Assembly: GCA_020540725.1 (NCBI GenBank)
Contig: JAJBSL010000012.1
Span: 1 to 64,000, forward strand
Direction: 5' to 3'
Origin: Lachnospiraceae bacterium EP-SM-12S-S03
Lineage (GTDB): Bacteria; Bacillota; Clostridia; Lachnospirales; Lachnospiraceae
DNA: 64,000 nt
Shown here: piece by piece, positions 30,237 through 40,398 of the stretch
Layout: each line of letters opens with the position of its first letter
Position numbering within the stretch: position 1 is the stretch's first letter
Program-made: the position numbers and the translations under genes
The notes under the pieces: model-generated
The model's database searches: none
The model's input: only the letters and a program-made list of their open reading frames with translations
What the model was told of the DNA's origin: nothing

Positions 30237-30449
30237 ATGAAATATGTACTTATTGCCATGATAAAGTTTTATAGAAAGTATTTATCGGGTATGAAAGTAA
30301 GAACTCATTGTATTTATTACCCTACATGTTCCCAGTATGGCCTGGAAGCCATTGAAAAATACGGGGCATTGAAGGGTGGTCTTTTAACGCTGTGGAGAAT
30401 TGTGCGTTGCAATCCGTTTTCAAAAGGGGGCTATGACCCGGTACCGTAA
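30237..30449 (+). CDS. yidD: membrane protein insertion efficiency factor YidD
   Basis: A 70-residue protein with the YidD pattern: KFYRKYLSG, then [25 protein letters not shown], then [17 protein letters not shown]. The conserved cysteines are present. I prefer the ATG at 30237 over a TTG one codon earlier. It lies between rnpA and yidC in the standard order. Confidence 0.95.
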   Translation: MKYVLIAMIKFYRKYLSGMKVRTHCIYYPTCSQYGLEAIEKYGALKGGLLTLWRIVRCNPFSKGGYDPVP

Positions 30450-30469
30450 CACTATTAGGAGGAAAGAAT

Positions 30470-31735
30470 ATGGAAGGTGTGTTATTAACACAGTCAACAA
30501 CACCGATCATCGGGCAGATTGCCTGGATACTCGGTAAATTGATGGATGGCATTTACAATGTACTGAACGGATTATTCGGAATTCAGAACATTGGTTTGTG
30601 TATTGTTGTATTTACAATTATCATTTATACACTTTTATTGCCGCTTACAATTAAACAACAGAAATTTTCAAAAATGATGTCTGCAATGAATCCTGAACTT
30701 CAGGCAATTCAGAAAAAATACAGAAATAAGAAAGATCAGGCATCTATGCTTAAAATGCAGGAAGAAACTCAGCTTGTCTATGAAAAATACGGTACATCAC
30801 CGGTAGGCGGTTGTGGATCCATGTTAATTCAGTTCCCGATTTTATTGGGACTTTGGAAAGTAATTCAGAATATTCCGGCATATGTAGGCGGTATTTATGC
30901 ACAGTATGAGCCACTTGCAAAGCAGATTATGGCAACAGACGGATATCAGAAAATCATGGAAAATATCGGTTCAGCATCTCCGATCATGATCAGTCCGAAG
31001 GCCTTTGATTATACACAGACAAATACGATCATTGACGTATTATATAAAGCAACAAATAATACATGGGATACATTGGCAGATAAGTTCCCGGATCTTTCGA
31101 ATCTGATCGCCCAGACACAGGATAGTGTACATGGATTCAACACATTTCTCGGTGTGAACATGGCAGAAACACCGCAGGCTATGTTAATGAACGGATTTAA
31201 GACAGGAGCTGTTTTGCTAATTATTGCAGCTTTGCTTATTCCGATATTATCAGGTCTTACACAGTGGATCAGTATCAAACTGACACCGCAGGCAGCAGCA
31301 CAGGGTGAAGACAACAACCAGATGGCAAACCAGATGAAGATGATGAATATCATGATGCCGATGTTGTCTGTATTTATGTGTTTCACATTCCAGGCAGGTC
31401 TTGGTATTTACTGGATTGTAAGTGCGGTTGTAAGATGTGTACAGCAGTTGGTTGTAAATAGACATTTATCCAAGATCCCGGTGAATGAACTGATTGAGAA
31501 AAATATGGAAAAAGCTAAGAAGAAGCGTGAAAAGAAAGGCGTTTCTGCAAACAATATCAACAAGATGGCACAGAGAAATGTAAGAAATATAGAAGAGCCA
31601 AAGACAAATACAATGACGTCTAAGGAAAAGGATGAAAAGATTAAGAAAGCTGCGGAGGCAAACAAAAACGCAAAACCGGGAAGTCTTGCAGCAAAAGCAA
31701 ATATGGTAAAGAACTTTAATGAGAATCACAAATAG
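30470..31735 (+). CDS. yidC: membrane protein insertase YidC
   Basis: A 421-residue Oxa1/YidC/Alb3 insertase. After an N-terminal span the 60KD_IMP domain shows YTLLLPLTIKQQKFSKMM, KKYRNKKD, YEKYGTSPVGGCGSMLIQFPILLGLW and a C-terminal GLGIYWIVSAVVRCVQQ. A basic tail rich in Lys follows, as in ribosome-binding YidC homologues. An insertion of about 70 residues lies between the second and third conserved spans. AGGAGG precedes the ATG. Confidence 0.95.
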   Translation: MEGVLLTQSTTPIIGQIAWILGKLMDGIYNVLNGLFGIQNIGLCIVVFTIIIYTLLLPLTIKQQKFSKMMSAMNPELQAIQKKYRNKKDQASMLKMQEETQLVYEKYGTSPVGGCGSMLIQFPILLGLWKVIQNIPAYVGGIYAQYEPLAKQIMATDGYQKIMENIGSASPIMISPKAFDYTQTNTIIDVLYKATNNTWDTLADKFPDLSNLIAQTQDSVHGFNTFLGVNMAETPQAMLMNGFKTGAVLLIIAALLIPILSGLTQWISIKLTPQAAAQGEDNNQMANQMKMMNIMMPMLSVFMCFTFQAGLGIYWIVSAVVRCVQQLVVNRHLSKIPVNELIEKNMEKAKKKREKKGVSANNINKMAQRNVRNIEEPKTNTMTSKEKDEKIKKAAEANKNAKPGSLAAKANMVKNFNENHK

Positions 31736-31752
31736 TTAAGGGGGATTCAAAA

Positions 31753-32577
31753 ATGAACGAAGTTACAGTTTCAGCTAAAACAGTGGATGATGCGATTACC
31801 GAAGCGCTTATTCAGTTAGGCGCAACAAGCGATATGGTTGAATATGAAGTCATTGAAAAAGGAAGTGCAGGATTTTTCGGAATCGGAAGCAAACAGGCAG
31901 TTGTAAAAGCCTGGAGAAAGAAAGTGGAAGAACCGGTTGTAGAAAAGCCGAAAAAAGAATTCATAAAGAAAGAATATGAGAAAAAGGAATTCGAAAAAAG
32001 AGAGCATGTGAAAAAAGAAGCTCCGGCAAAGAAACATCATGTAGAAAAAAACAGAGTGGAAGACGCGAAAAAGGAAGAAACTCCAACAAAAGAGCCTCAA
32101 GTTTTGGGTAAAGTAGAAGATAGTACGATCAAAGCTTGTGAAGTGTTTTTACAGGATGTATTAAGAGCGATGGGAATGGAAGTAAATATTATTTCTTCCA
32201 TTGACAGTGAAGGTGCGCTTAACATTAATATGGAAGGCGATCATATGGGAATCCTCATTGGAAAAAGAGGACAGACACTGGATTCCTTACAGTATCTGAC
32301 AAATCGTATTGCAAATAAAAATCAGGATGAATATGTTCGTGTAAAATTAGATACAGAGAACTATCGTCAGAGAAGAAAAGAAACACTGGAGAATCTTGCA
32401 AAGAATATTGCGTATAAAGTAAAGAGAACAAAGAAACCAGTTTCTCTTGAACCTATGAATCCATATGAGAGAAGAGTCATTCATTCTGCTTTACAGGGAG
32501 ATAAATATGTCTCTACGCACAGTGAGGGAGAAGAACCATACAGACGTGTAGTAGTTACATTAGCAAGAAGATATTAA
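31753..32577 (+). CDS. jag: RNA-binding protein Jag/KhpB (EloR)
   Basis: A 274-residue protein with an N-terminal Jag_N domain (VSAKTVDDAITEALIQLGA), a long charged Lys/Glu-rich linker (about 56-115), a KH domain with GILIGKRGQTLDSLQYL, and a C-terminal R3H domain (LEPMNPYERRVIHSALQ). It is encoded after yidC as in most Firmicutes and is linked to cell elongation control. Confidence 0.95.
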   Translation: MNEVTVSAKTVDDAITEALIQLGATSDMVEYEVIEKGSAGFFGIGSKQAVVKAWRKKVEEPVVEKPKKEFIKKEYEKKEFEKREHVKKEAPAKKHHVEKNRVEDAKKEETPTKEPQVLGKVEDSTIKACEVFLQDVLRAMGMEVNIISSIDSEGALNINMEGDHMGILIGKRGQTLDSLQYLTNRIANKNQDEYVRVKLDTENYRQRRKETLENLAKNIAYKVKRTKKPVSLEPMNPYERRVIHSALQGDKYVSTHSEGEEPYRRVVVTLARRY

Positions 32578-32582
32578 AAAAT

Positions 32583-32621
32583 AAGGCGGCATCTTTTAGA
32601 AAGAAGATACCGCCTTTTTTT
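32583..32621 (+). terminator. terminator after jag
   Basis: AAGGCGGCATCTT pairs with AAGATACCGCCTT (one mismatch) and ends in TTTTTTT, just before mnmE. Probably incomplete termination within the operon. Confidence 0.8.
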
Positions 32622-32636
32622 GAAAGGAAGATTTGT

Positions 32637-34010
32637 ATGAAAAAAGATACCATTGCGGCAATAGCAACGGCCATGTCAAATTCCGGAATTGGAATTGTAA
32701 GAATCAGTGGTGAAGAATCTTTTGATATTATTCAGAAAATATACAGAGGGAAGACAGATAAAAATTTGAGGGCACAAAAAAGTCATACAATTCATTACGG
32801 ATACATTGTAGACGGAGAAGAAATGATTGATGAAGTGCTTGTAATGTTGATGAAAGGGCCTCATAGTTTTACCGGAGAGGATACGGTGGAAATTGACTGC
32901 CATGGCGGTGTATATGTGGTAAAAAAGATTCTGGAGACGGTTATAAAATACGGTGCAAGACCGGCAGAACCGGGAGAATTCACAAAGCGGGCGTTCTTAA
33001 ATGGAAGAATGGATCTGTCTCAGGCGGAGGCAGTTATTGATATTATTCATTCTCAAAATGAATATGCCCTGAAGAGTTCTGTAAGTCAGTTAAAAGGATC
33101 GGTTCATAAAAAAATAGCGGAAATCAGGAAGGAAATACTCTATCATACAGCATTCATTGAAACGGCGCTGGATGATCCGGAGCATATCAGCGTAGATGGA
33201 TATGGGGATAAATTGAAGGTAACTGTGGATAACCTTTTGGAACAGATACATCAGTTGCTCATAACTTCAGATAATGGTAGAATGATAAAAGAAGGAATTC
33301 AGACGGTAATCGTAGGAAAGCCGAATGCAGGGAAATCGTCGCTTTTGAATGTACTCGTTGGAGAAGAACGTGCTATTGTAACAGATATTGAAGGAACAAC
33401 AAGGGATATTTTGGAAGAGCATATTCAGCTTCAAGGTATTAGTCTGAACATTATGGATACAGCCGGGATTCGGGAAACGAAAGATGTTGTGGAAAAAATA
33501 GGTGTGGATAAAGCAAGAAATCATGCAAGTGAAGCGGATCTGATTATTTATGTGGTAGATGCATCAAGACAATTGGATGAAAATGATGAAGAAATTATAG
33601 AAATGATCCGAGATAAGCAGGCTATCGTTTTGCTGAATAAATCAGATTTAGAAACTGTAGTGACAAAGGAAATGTTAAAAGAGAAGATTGATAAACCGAT
33701 GATTTTAATTTCTGCAAAAGAAGAAGAAGGAATCCATGAGTTAGAAGAAACATTGAAACGCATGTTTTTCCACGGAAAAATTTCCTTTAATGATGAGGTA
33801 TATATTACAAATGTCCGTCACAAAACGGCGCTTGCAGAGGCAGAAGAGAGTTTGAAAAAGGTAATTGTAAGCATTGAAAGCGGTATGCCGGAGGACTTTT
33901 ATTCCATTGATCTGTTGGATGCGTATGAGTCCCTTGGAAGCATTACCGGAGAAACGATAGGAGAAGATTTGGTAAATGAAATATTCAGCAAATTCTGTAT
34001 GGGAAAATAG
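32637..34010 (+). CDS. mnmE: tRNA modification GTPase MnmE
   Basis: A 457-residue protein with the N-terminal folate-binding domain ([21 protein letters not shown]), helical domain and inserted G domain: G1 [10 protein letters not shown]3 DTAGIRET, G4 NKSD. The C-terminal FCMGK supplies the catalytic cysteine. With MnmG it makes the cmnm5 modification of wobble U in tRNA. It overlaps mnmG by 35 bp. Confidence 0.97.
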   Translation: MKKDTIAAIATAMSNSGIGIVRISGEESFDIIQKIYRGKTDKNLRAQKSHTIHYGYIVDGEEMIDEVLVMLMKGPHSFTGEDTVEIDCHGGVYVVKKILETVIKYGARPAEPGEFTKRAFLNGRMDLSQAEAVIDIIHSQNEYALKSSVSQLKGSVHKKIAEIRKEILYHTAFIETALDDPEHISVDGYGDKLKVTVDNLLEQIHQLLITSDNGRMIKEGIQTVIVGKPNAGKSSLLNVLVGEERAIVTDIEGTTRDILEEHIQLQGISLNIMDTAGIRETKDVVEKIGVDKARNHASEADLIIYVVDASRQLDENDEEIIEMIRDKQAIVLLNKSDLETVVTKEMLKEKIDKPMILISAKEEEGIHELEETLKRMFFHGKISFNDEVYITNVRHKTALAEAEESLKKVIVSIESGMPEDFYSIDLLDAYESLGSITGETIGEDLVNEIFSKFCMGK

Positions 34011-35883
34011 AGACGAATATGATGTGGTCGTAATTGGAGCAGGACATGCAGGCTGTGAGGCAGCTTTGGCATCTGCAAGACTCGGCCTTAAAACCATTGT
34101 ATTTACAGTCAGCATAAATAGTGTGGCACTTATGCCTTGTAATCCGAATATCGGAGGAACTTCAAAAGGTCATCTCGTAAAGGAGATTGATGCTCTTGGA
34201 GGTGAAATGGGAAAAGTTATCGATCAGACATTTATTCAGTCTAAAATGTTAAACCGTTCAAAAGGTCCCGCTGTACATTCCCTTCGGGCACAGGCAGATA
34301 AGGCAGACTATAGTCGTGTGATGCGGGAAGTGTTGGAAAATCAGGAAAACTTAGAGTTGAAACAGGCAGAAGTGACCGATATTCTTACAGAAAACGGGAA
34401 AGTGACAGGGGTACAGACGTATTCCGGAGCAATTTATCATTGTAAAGCCGTTATTTTGTGTACAGGAACTTATTTGAAAGCAAGGTGCATTTACGGTGAT
34501 ATCAGCAACGAAACAGGTCCGGACGGACTGCAGGCGGCAAATTATTTGACCGAATCGCTGAAATCTCTCGGTATACAAATGTACCGTTTTAAGACAGGAA
34601 CTCCGGCGAGAATAGACAAACGTTCCATTGATTTTAGTAAAATGGAAGAGCAGTTTGGCGATGAAAGAGTTACGCCATTTTCATTCACTACCAATCCGGA
34701 AGATGTACAGATTGATCAGGTGTCCTGTTGGCTGACTTATACAAATGAAACAACCCATGATATTATACGCAAAAATTTAGATCGTTCTCCTCTTTTTTCC
34801 GGAATGATAGAAGGAACAGGTCCAAGGTATTGTCCGTCCATAGAAGACAAAGTTGTTAAATTTTCCGACAAAGAAAGACATCAGGTGTTTGTTGAACCAG
34901 AAGGGCTTCATACAAATGAGATGTATATTGGAGGAATGTCGAGTTCACTTCCGGAAGATGTACAATATGAAATGTATCGAAGTGTGCCTGGATTAGAACA
35001 TGCAAAAATTGTAAAAAATGCGTATGCCATTGAATATGACTGTATAGATGCAAGACAGCTTTATCCGACTCTGGAATTTAAAAATATTGAAGGCTTGTAT
35101 AGTGGCGGGCAGTTTAACGGAAGTTCCGGTTATGAAGAAGCGGCGGCGCAAGGTCTTGTTGCAGGAATTAATGCTTCTCTGAAATTATTAGGAAGAGAAC
35201 AGATAGTGATTGACCGTTCCCAGGGATATATCGGGGTTTTGATTGATGATCTTGTGACAAAGGAAAGTCATGAACCTTATCGAATGATGACTTCCAGGGC
35301 AGAATACAGACTTCTGCTTCGTCAGGATAATGCAGATCAACGACTTACAAAAATAGGATATGAAGTTGGCTTGATTGACGAGAACAGATATTCGAATCTT
35401 TTAAAAAAGGAAGAAGAAATTCAGAAGGAAATGGAACGTTTACAGCACGCAAATGTTGGAACATGTGGAAAAGTGCAGGAATTATTGGAAAAGCATGGAA
35501 GCACACCACTTACTTCGGGGATAACTCTTGCAGAATTGATTAGAAGACCCGAGTTAGATTACGATGCACTTGCACCAATTGATGAAAGTAGACCGAATGT
35601 GAGCGAAGAAGTTACAGAGCAAGTCAATATTAACATTAAATATGACGGATATATCAGCCGTCAGTTAAAACAGGTAGAGCAATTTAAAAAATTGGAGAAG
35701 AAGAGAATACCGGACAGTATTGATTATGATGATGTGAAAAGTTTAAGAATAGAAGCTGTTCAGAAACTGAAACAATATCGCCCGATTTCAATCGGACAAG
35801 CATCCAGAATTTCAGGGGTTTCTCCGGCAGATATCTCTGTACTTCTTGTATATATGGAGCAATGGGGGAAAAACAATGAGTAA
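33976..35883 (+). CDS. mnmG: tRNA uridine-5-carboxymethylaminomethyl modification enzyme MnmG
   Basis: A 635-residue FAD protein. The dinucleotide-binding motif is [20 protein letters not shown]; other signatures are GPKYCPSIE-like [15 protein letters not shown] and [17 protein letters not shown]. Partner of MnmE. It starts inside the end of mnmE, and its stop overlaps the rsmG start by 8 bp. Confidence 0.96.
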   Translation: MKYSANSVWENRDEYDVVVIGAGHAGCEAALASARLGLKTIVFTVSINSVALMPCNPNIGGTSKGHLVKEIDALGGEMGKVIDQTFIQSKMLNRSKGPAVHSLRAQADKADYSRVMREVLENQENLELKQAEVTDILTENGKVTGVQTYSGAIYHCKAVILCTGTYLKARCIYGDISNETGPDGLQAANYLTESLKSLGIQMYRFKTGTPARIDKRSIDFSKMEEQFGDERVTPFSFTTNPEDVQIDQVSCWLTYTNETTHDIIRKNLDRSPLFSGMIEGTGPRYCPSIEDKVVKFSDKERHQVFVEPEGLHTNEMYIGGMSSSLPEDVQYEMYRSVPGLEHAKIVKNAYAIEYDCIDARQLYPTLEFKNIEGLYSGGQFNGSSGYEEAAAQGLVAGINASLKLLGREQIVIDRSQGYIGVLIDDLVTKESHEPYRMMTSRAEYRLLLRQDNADQRLTKIGYEVGLIDENRYSNLLKKEEEIQKEMERLQHANVGTCGKVQELLEKHGSTPLTSGITLAELIRRPELDYDALAPIDESRPNVSEEVTEQVNINIKYDGYISRQLKQVEQFKKLEKKRIPDSIDYDDVKSLRIEAVQKLKQYRPISIGQASRISGVSPADISVLLVYMEQWGKNNE

Positions 35884-36589
35884 AATATTCGAAGAGAAAC
35901 TTTCCTCGATAGGAATTACATTAGATGAAAAACAGAAGCAGCAATTTTATGATTTTTATGAAACCCTTGTAGAGTGGAATAAAGTAATGAATTTGACTGG
36001 TATTACGGAATATGAAGAAGTGAATGAAAAGCATTTTGTAGACAGCTTATCCATTACAAAAGCAATAGATTTAGAGAAAGTGGAAAGTGTGATTGATGTT
36101 GGAACAGGAGCAGGTTTCCCGGGGATTCCATTAAAAATTGCATTTCCACATTTGAAGGTTGTTCTCCTAGATTCATTAAATAAGAGAATCAAATTTCTTG
36201 ATACGGTAATAGAAAAACTTAATCTTGAGAATATAAGAACAATTCATGGACGAGCAGAAGACTATGCAAAACAAAGTGAGTATAGAGAGCAATTTGATTT
36301 GTGTGTGTCACGCGCAGTAGCAAACTTATCTACGTTATCCGAGTACTGTTTACCATATGTAAAAGTCGGTGGAATATTTATCCCGTATAAATCTGGAGAA
36401 ATAGATGAAGAAGTAACTGTATCAAAAAAAGCAATTCATATTCTTGGAGGTAAGCTTCAAGATGTAATAAAATTCCAACTTCCGGGAACTGAGATTGGAA
36501 GATCATTTGTAAAGATTGGGAAAATGCAAAATACAAGTAAAAAATATCCAAGAAAAGCCGGATTACCGGCAAAAGAGCCACTGTCTTAA
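35876..36589 (+). CDS. rsmG: 16S rRNA (guanine527-N7)-methyltransferase RsmG
   Basis: A 237-residue SAM-dependent methyltransferase (GidB) of usual length. The motif I region is [20 protein letters not shown], and [20 protein letters not shown] is the family signature. I place the start at 35876, overlapping the mnmG stop, preceded by GGGGG; an upstream in-frame ATG at 35846 lies deep in mnmG. Confidence 0.95.
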   Translation: MSKIFEEKLSSIGITLDEKQKQQFYDFYETLVEWNKVMNLTGITEYEEVNEKHFVDSLSITKAIDLEKVESVIDVGTGAGFPGIPLKIAFPHLKVVLLDSLNKRIKFLDTVIEKLNLENIRTIHGRAEDYAKQSEYREQFDLCVSRAVANLSTLSEYCLPYVKVGGIFIPYKSGEIDEEVTVSKKAIHILGGKLQDVIKFQLPGTEIGRSFVKIGKMQNTSKKYPRKAGLPAKEPLS

Positions 36590-36606
36590 ATGATGGTGGT
36601 TCTTTC
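36574..36606 (+). terminator. terminator overlapping the end of rsmG
   Basis: AGAGCCACTGTC (36574-36585) pairs with GATGGTGGTTCT (36592-36603) around the stop codon region, followed by TTCATTTT. Confidence 0.7.
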
Positions 36607-36627
36607 ATTTTCGGCTTTTATATATAA

Positions 36628-36643
36628 TGTTTCACGTGAAACA
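36628..36643. other. parS: parS site 1
   Basis: The 16-bp perfect palindrome TGTTTCACGTGAAACA is the canonical ParB-binding centromere sequence. It lies 237 bp upstream of the chosen parA start. Confidence 0.95.
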
Positions 36644-36708
36644 TGTTGGAAAAACAAAATGATAATGAAAGAGCAGTATGTATAAAAATTTCTTCTTAAA
36701 AAAATTAA

Positions 36709-36724
36709 TGTTTCACGTGAAACA
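36709..36724. other. parS: parS site 2
   Basis: A second identical TGTTTCACGTGAAACA, 81 bp from the first, just upstream of the parA promoter. Confidence 0.95.
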
Positions 36725-36747
36725 TTGTGGAATTGTAATTAAAAAAA

Positions 36748-36756
36748 TGTTATAAT
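36748..36756 (+). promoter_or_regulatory. extended -10 promoter of parAB
   Basis: TGT followed by TATAAT (36751-36756), 24 bp after the second parS site. ParB spreading from that site could repress it. Confidence 0.5.
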
Positions 36757-36879
36757 GTGTTAGTGACATGCGAATTTTTAAATTACTACTAGTATTAGAG
36801 CCGAATGATTATGAAAAGCAAAGACTTTGATACAGCGTTAATCGATTTGACGTCACATAATCAGAAAGGAGATAGTATA

Positions 36880-37656
36880 GTGGAAAGAATAATTGCCATT
36901 GCTAACCAAAAGGGTGGAGTTGGAAAAACAACAACATCAATTAATTTATCCGCTTGTCTGGCGGAACTTGGTAAAAAAGTATTAGCAATTGATATGGATC
37001 CACAAGGTAATATGACCAGCGGTCTCGGAATAGATAAAAACAATGTAGAATATACGATATATGATTTGATCATAGGAGAAGCGGATGTTGAAAAAGTCAT
37101 ATGTACAGAAGCATTGGAAAATCTTGATGTATTACCTGCAAATGTAGATCTGTCAGCGGCTGAGATAGAATTAATAGGAGTTGATAATAAAGAATACATT
37201 ATTCGAGATGAAATCGAGAAAGTAAAAGAAAATTATGACTATATTATTATCGATTGTCCGCCTTCATTGAGTATGCTTACAATCAATGCTATGACAACTG
37301 CAGATACAGTTCTTGTGCCAATTCAGTGTGAATACTATGCTTTAGAAGGATTAAGTCAATTGATACATACAATTGATTTGGTGAAAGAACGTCTGAATCC
37401 AAAACTTGAGATGGAAGGGGTTGTATTTACAATGTATGATGCACGAACGAATCTGTCTCTTCAAGTTGTGGAAAATGTAAAAGAAAATTTGAACAAGACG
37501 ATTTACAAAACAATTATACCAAGAAATATACGTCTTGCAGAAGCACCAAGTCATGGTATGCCGATTAATCTGTATGATCCGAAATCAGCAGGAGCTGAGA
37601 ATTATAGATTATTAGCAGAAGAAGTGATTCATAAAGGAGAAGAAGAATGGCAGTAA
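36880..37656 (+). CDS. parA: chromosome partitioning ATPase ParA (Soj)
   Basis: A 258-residue Walker-type ATPase. The deviant Walker A is KGGVGKTTT, with DMDPQGNMTSGLG and the Walker B region IIIDCPPSLSMLT. I chose the GTG at 36880 (8 nt after AAAGGAG) because Soj proteins begin just before the ANQKGG motif; an in-frame ATG at 36805 would add 25 unusual residues. It acts with ParB and the two parS sites in origin segregation. Confidence 0.94.
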   Translation: MERIIAIANQKGGVGKTTTSINLSACLAELGKKVLAIDMDPQGNMTSGLGIDKNNVEYTIYDLIIGEADVEKVICTEALENLDVLPANVDLSAAEIELIGVDNKEYIIRDEIEKVKENYDYIIIDCPPSLSMLTINAMTTADTVLVPIQCEYYALEGLSQLIHTIDLVKERLNPKLEMEGVVFTMYDARTNLSLQVVENVKENLNKTIYKTIIPRNIRLAEAPSHGMPINLYDPKSAGAENYRLLAEEVIHKGEEEWQ

Positions 37657-38546
37657 AACGCGGTGGATTGGGGAAGGGGCTAGATAGCCTTATTCCTGAT
37701 AAAAAAGTAAGCAAAGAGACTACAGTCGAAAAGAAAAAAGAAGAAACCGTAAAAAATGGTGAACAAATGCTGAAATTATCGATGATTGAACCAAATAGAG
37801 ATCAGCCAAGAAGAATGTTTGAAGAAGATTCTTTGCTTGAATTGGCAGATTCTATTAAACAGTTTGGAGTTCTTCAGCCACTTCTTGTACAGAATAAAGG
37901 AGATTATTATGAGATTATTGCAGGTGAAAGAAGATGGCGTGCGGCAAAACTGGCAGGAATTAAAGAAGTACCGGTAATCATAAGAGAATATACAGAACAG
38001 CAGGCAGTCGAAATAGCTCTTATTGAAAATATTCAGAGAGAAAATTTAAATCCAATTGAAGAGGCAATGGCATTTAAGAGACTATTGGAAGAATTTTCAT
38101 TAAAGCAAGATGAAGTGGCAGAAAGAGTTTCAAAAAGCAGAACTGCAGTTACAAACTCTATGCGTCTCCTAAAATTAGACGAAAGAGTGCAACAGATGAT
38201 CATAGACGACATGATTTCGACAGGACATGCACGTACACTTCTTGCCATTGAAGATAAAGAACAGCAATATATTCTTGCAAATAAGATTTTTGATGAAAAG
38301 CTAAGTGTTAGAGAGACAGAGAAATTAATCAAAGATTTAAAAAAGCCTAAAAAGGAAAAAATAAAACCAGTTATTGAAAATGATTTTATTTATAGGGATA
38401 GTGAAGAAAAATTAAAATCAAAAATGGGGACAAAAGTCAGTGTAAACAATAAGGCGAATGGAAAAGGAAGAATCGAAATAGAATATTATTCCGAAAAAGA
38501 GTTCGAACGTATATTCGACCTATTGATGACGATTAGAGGAGTATAA
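37647..38546 (+). CDS. parB: chromosome partitioning protein ParB (Spo0J)
   Basis: A 299-residue ParB. The N-terminal CTPase region has AGERRWRAAKLAG (C/box II) and ENIQRENLNPIEEA; the HTH region is LKQDEVAERVSKSRTAVTNSMRLL; the C-terminal dimerisation region follows a basic linker. Its start overlaps the parA stop by 10 bp. Confidence 0.96.
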   Translation: MAVKRGGLGKGLDSLIPDKKVSKETTVEKKKEETVKNGEQMLKLSMIEPNRDQPRRMFEEDSLLELADSIKQFGVLQPLLVQNKGDYYEIIAGERRWRAAKLAGIKEVPVIIREYTEQQAVEIALIENIQRENLNPIEEAMAFKRLLEEFSLKQDEVAERVSKSRTAVTNSMRLLKLDERVQQMIIDDMISTGHARTLLAIEDKEQQYILANKIFDEKLSVRETEKLIKDLKKPKKEKIKPVIENDFIYRDSEEKLKSKMGTKVSVNNKANGKGRIEIEYYSEKEFERIFDLLMTIRGV

Positions 38547-38549
38547 ATA

Positions 38550-39083
38550 ATGAACAGCAGAATATTGAACAGTCTTGGTATTGATCCGGCATACATTTTA
38601 ATGATTATGCTGTTGTTAATTGCACTTTTGTTTGTGCTTTTAATTAGTATCAATATGAAATATAACCGTTTAAAAATGAGTTATAACTCATTTATGAAAG
38701 GAAAAGACGGAAAGACGTTGGAGAAAAGTTTCAACGACAAATTTAAGGAGATTGATTCTACAATCAATATGGTAAAGCAAAATCGCCAGGATATTAAAAA
38801 AATCTTTAAAAAGATGGAAGAGTGCTATTGTAAAGTTGGTATTGTGAAATATGATGCGTTCAATGAAATGGGGGGCAAATTAAGTTTTGCATTGACTATG
38901 TTAGATGGCAACAATAGTGGATATATTATAAATATCATGCACAGCACAGATGGATGCTATGCGTATGTAAAAGAAATTGTAAAAGGACAGAGTTATATCG
39001 AACTTGGAGAAGAAGAGATAGAATCACTGGATAAAGCAATTTATCATGAAACGAATGGAATTAATATTGAAGGAATCAAATAA
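38550..39083 (+). CDS. DUF4446 family protein
   Basis: A 177-residue protein with one N-terminal membrane span (AYILMIMLLLIALLFVLLISI), then a coiled-coil-like stretch and a C-terminal beta-rich domain (VGIVKYDAFNEMGGKLSFALTMLDGNNSGYII). This is the DUF4446 protein regularly found after parB in clostridia. Function unknown; position suggests a membrane link to segregation or cell division, which is inference. Confidence 0.85.
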   Translation: MNSRILNSLGIDPAYILMIMLLLIALLFVLLISINMKYNRLKMSYNSFMKGKDGKTLEKSFNDKFKEIDSTINMVKQNRQDIKKIFKKMEECYCKVGIVKYDAFNEMGGKLSFALTMLDGNNSGYIINIMHSTDGCYAYVKEIVKGQSYIELGEEEIESLDKAIYHETNGINIEGIK

Positions 39084-39103
39084 AATTATTGGAGGGAAAT
39101 AAT

Positions 39104-40381
39104 ATGTTAGATATCAAATTTTTAAGAAATAATCCGGAGATTGTAAAGCAGAATATTAAAAACAAGTTTCAGGACAGTAAACTTCCACTTGTAGATGAGG
39201 TGATTGCTCTTGATTTACGAAATCGAGAAATCAAACAGGAAGTAGAAGCATTAAGAGCAAACAAGAATCAGATTTCGAAAAAAATTGGTGCATGTATGGC
39301 ACAGGGCAAAAAAGAAGAAGCAGAAGAATATAAAAAACAGGTTGCACAAGAAGCAGATAGAATGGAAGCTTTATCTGTAGAAGAGAAAGAAGTAGAGGAA
39401 AAAATCAAAACAATTATGATGACAATTCCGAATATTATTGATCCTTCTGTGCCAATAGGAAAAGATGACAGCGAGAATGTGGAGTTGGAAAAATACGGAG
39501 ATCCTGTTGTTCCTGATTTTGAAGTTCCGTACCATACAGAAATTATGGCTAGGTTTAATGGTATTGATTTGGATGCTGCGGGAAAAGTAGCAGGACAGGG
39601 ATTCTACTATTTAATGGGTGATATTGCAAGACTTCATTCAGCAGTCATCTCTTACGCTCGTGATTTTATGATTGATAGAGGATTTACTTACTGTATTCCA
39701 CCATATATGATTCGTAGCAATGTGGTAACAGGTGTTATGAGTTTTGCTGAGATGGATTCCATGATGTATAAGATTGAAGGAGAGGATCTTTACCTGATTG
39801 GTACAAGTGAGCATTCTATGATTGGTAAATTTATCGATACATTAAATGACGAAGAGAAACTTCCATATACACTTACAAGTTACTCTCCATGTTTCCGTAA
39901 GGAGAAAGGTTCTCATGGAATTGAAGAACGTGGTGTATACCGTATTCACCAGTTTGAAAAACAGGAAATGATTGTTGTATGTAAACCGGAAGAAAGTATG
40001 GATTGGTATGAAAAAATGTGGAAAAATACAGTAGATTTATTCCGATCTTTGGATATTCCGGTTCGTACATTAGAGTGTTGTTCAGGAGATCTGGCTGATT
40101 TGAAAGTAAAATCAGTGGATGTAGAAGCTTGGTCACCAAGACAGAAGAAGTATTTTGAAGTAGGAAGCTGTTCTAACCTTGGAGATGCACAGGCAAGAAG
40201 ACTTGGCATTCGTGTCAAAGGTAAAGATGGAAAATACTTTGCTCATACATTGAATAACACAGTTGTTGCACCACCTAGAATGCTGATCGCATTCCTTGAA
40301 AATAATCTCCAGGCAGATGGAAGTGTAAAAATTCCAGAGGTTCTGAGACCGTATATGGGTGGAAAAACTGAAATTAGATAA
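39104..40381 (+). CDS. serS: seryl-tRNA synthetase
   Basis: A 425-residue class II synthetase. The N-terminal coiled-coil arm for tRNA-Ser spans about 30-105. Motif 2 is FRKEKGSHGIEERGVYRIHQFEK, and the motif 3 region ends in APPRMLIAFLENN. The start at 39104 follows GGAGGG. There is no T-box leader in the short gap before it. The motif 3 wording differs slightly from the common GNAVG form seen in some Firmicutes. Confidence 0.94.
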   Translation: MLDIKFLRNNPEIVKQNIKNKFQDSKLPLVDEVIALDLRNREIKQEVEALRANKNQISKKIGACMAQGKKEEAEEYKKQVAQEADRMEALSVEEKEVEEKIKTIMMTIPNIIDPSVPIGKDDSENVELEKYGDPVVPDFEVPYHTEIMARFNGIDLDAAGKVAGQGFYYLMGDIARLHSAVISYARDFMIDRGFTYCIPPYMIRSNVVTGVMSFAEMDSMMYKIEGEDLYLIGTSEHSMIGKFIDTLNDEEKLPYTLTSYSPCFRKEKGSHGIEERGVYRIHQFEKQEMIVVCKPEESMDWYEKMWKNTVDLFRSLDIPVRTLECCSGDLADLKVKSVDVEAWSPRQKKYFEVGSCSNLGDAQARRLGIRVKGKDGKYFAHTLNNTVVAPPRMLIAFLENNLQADGSVKIPEVLRPYMGGKTEIR

Positions 40382-40398
40382 TAAAAGGCGGAAAAAGA

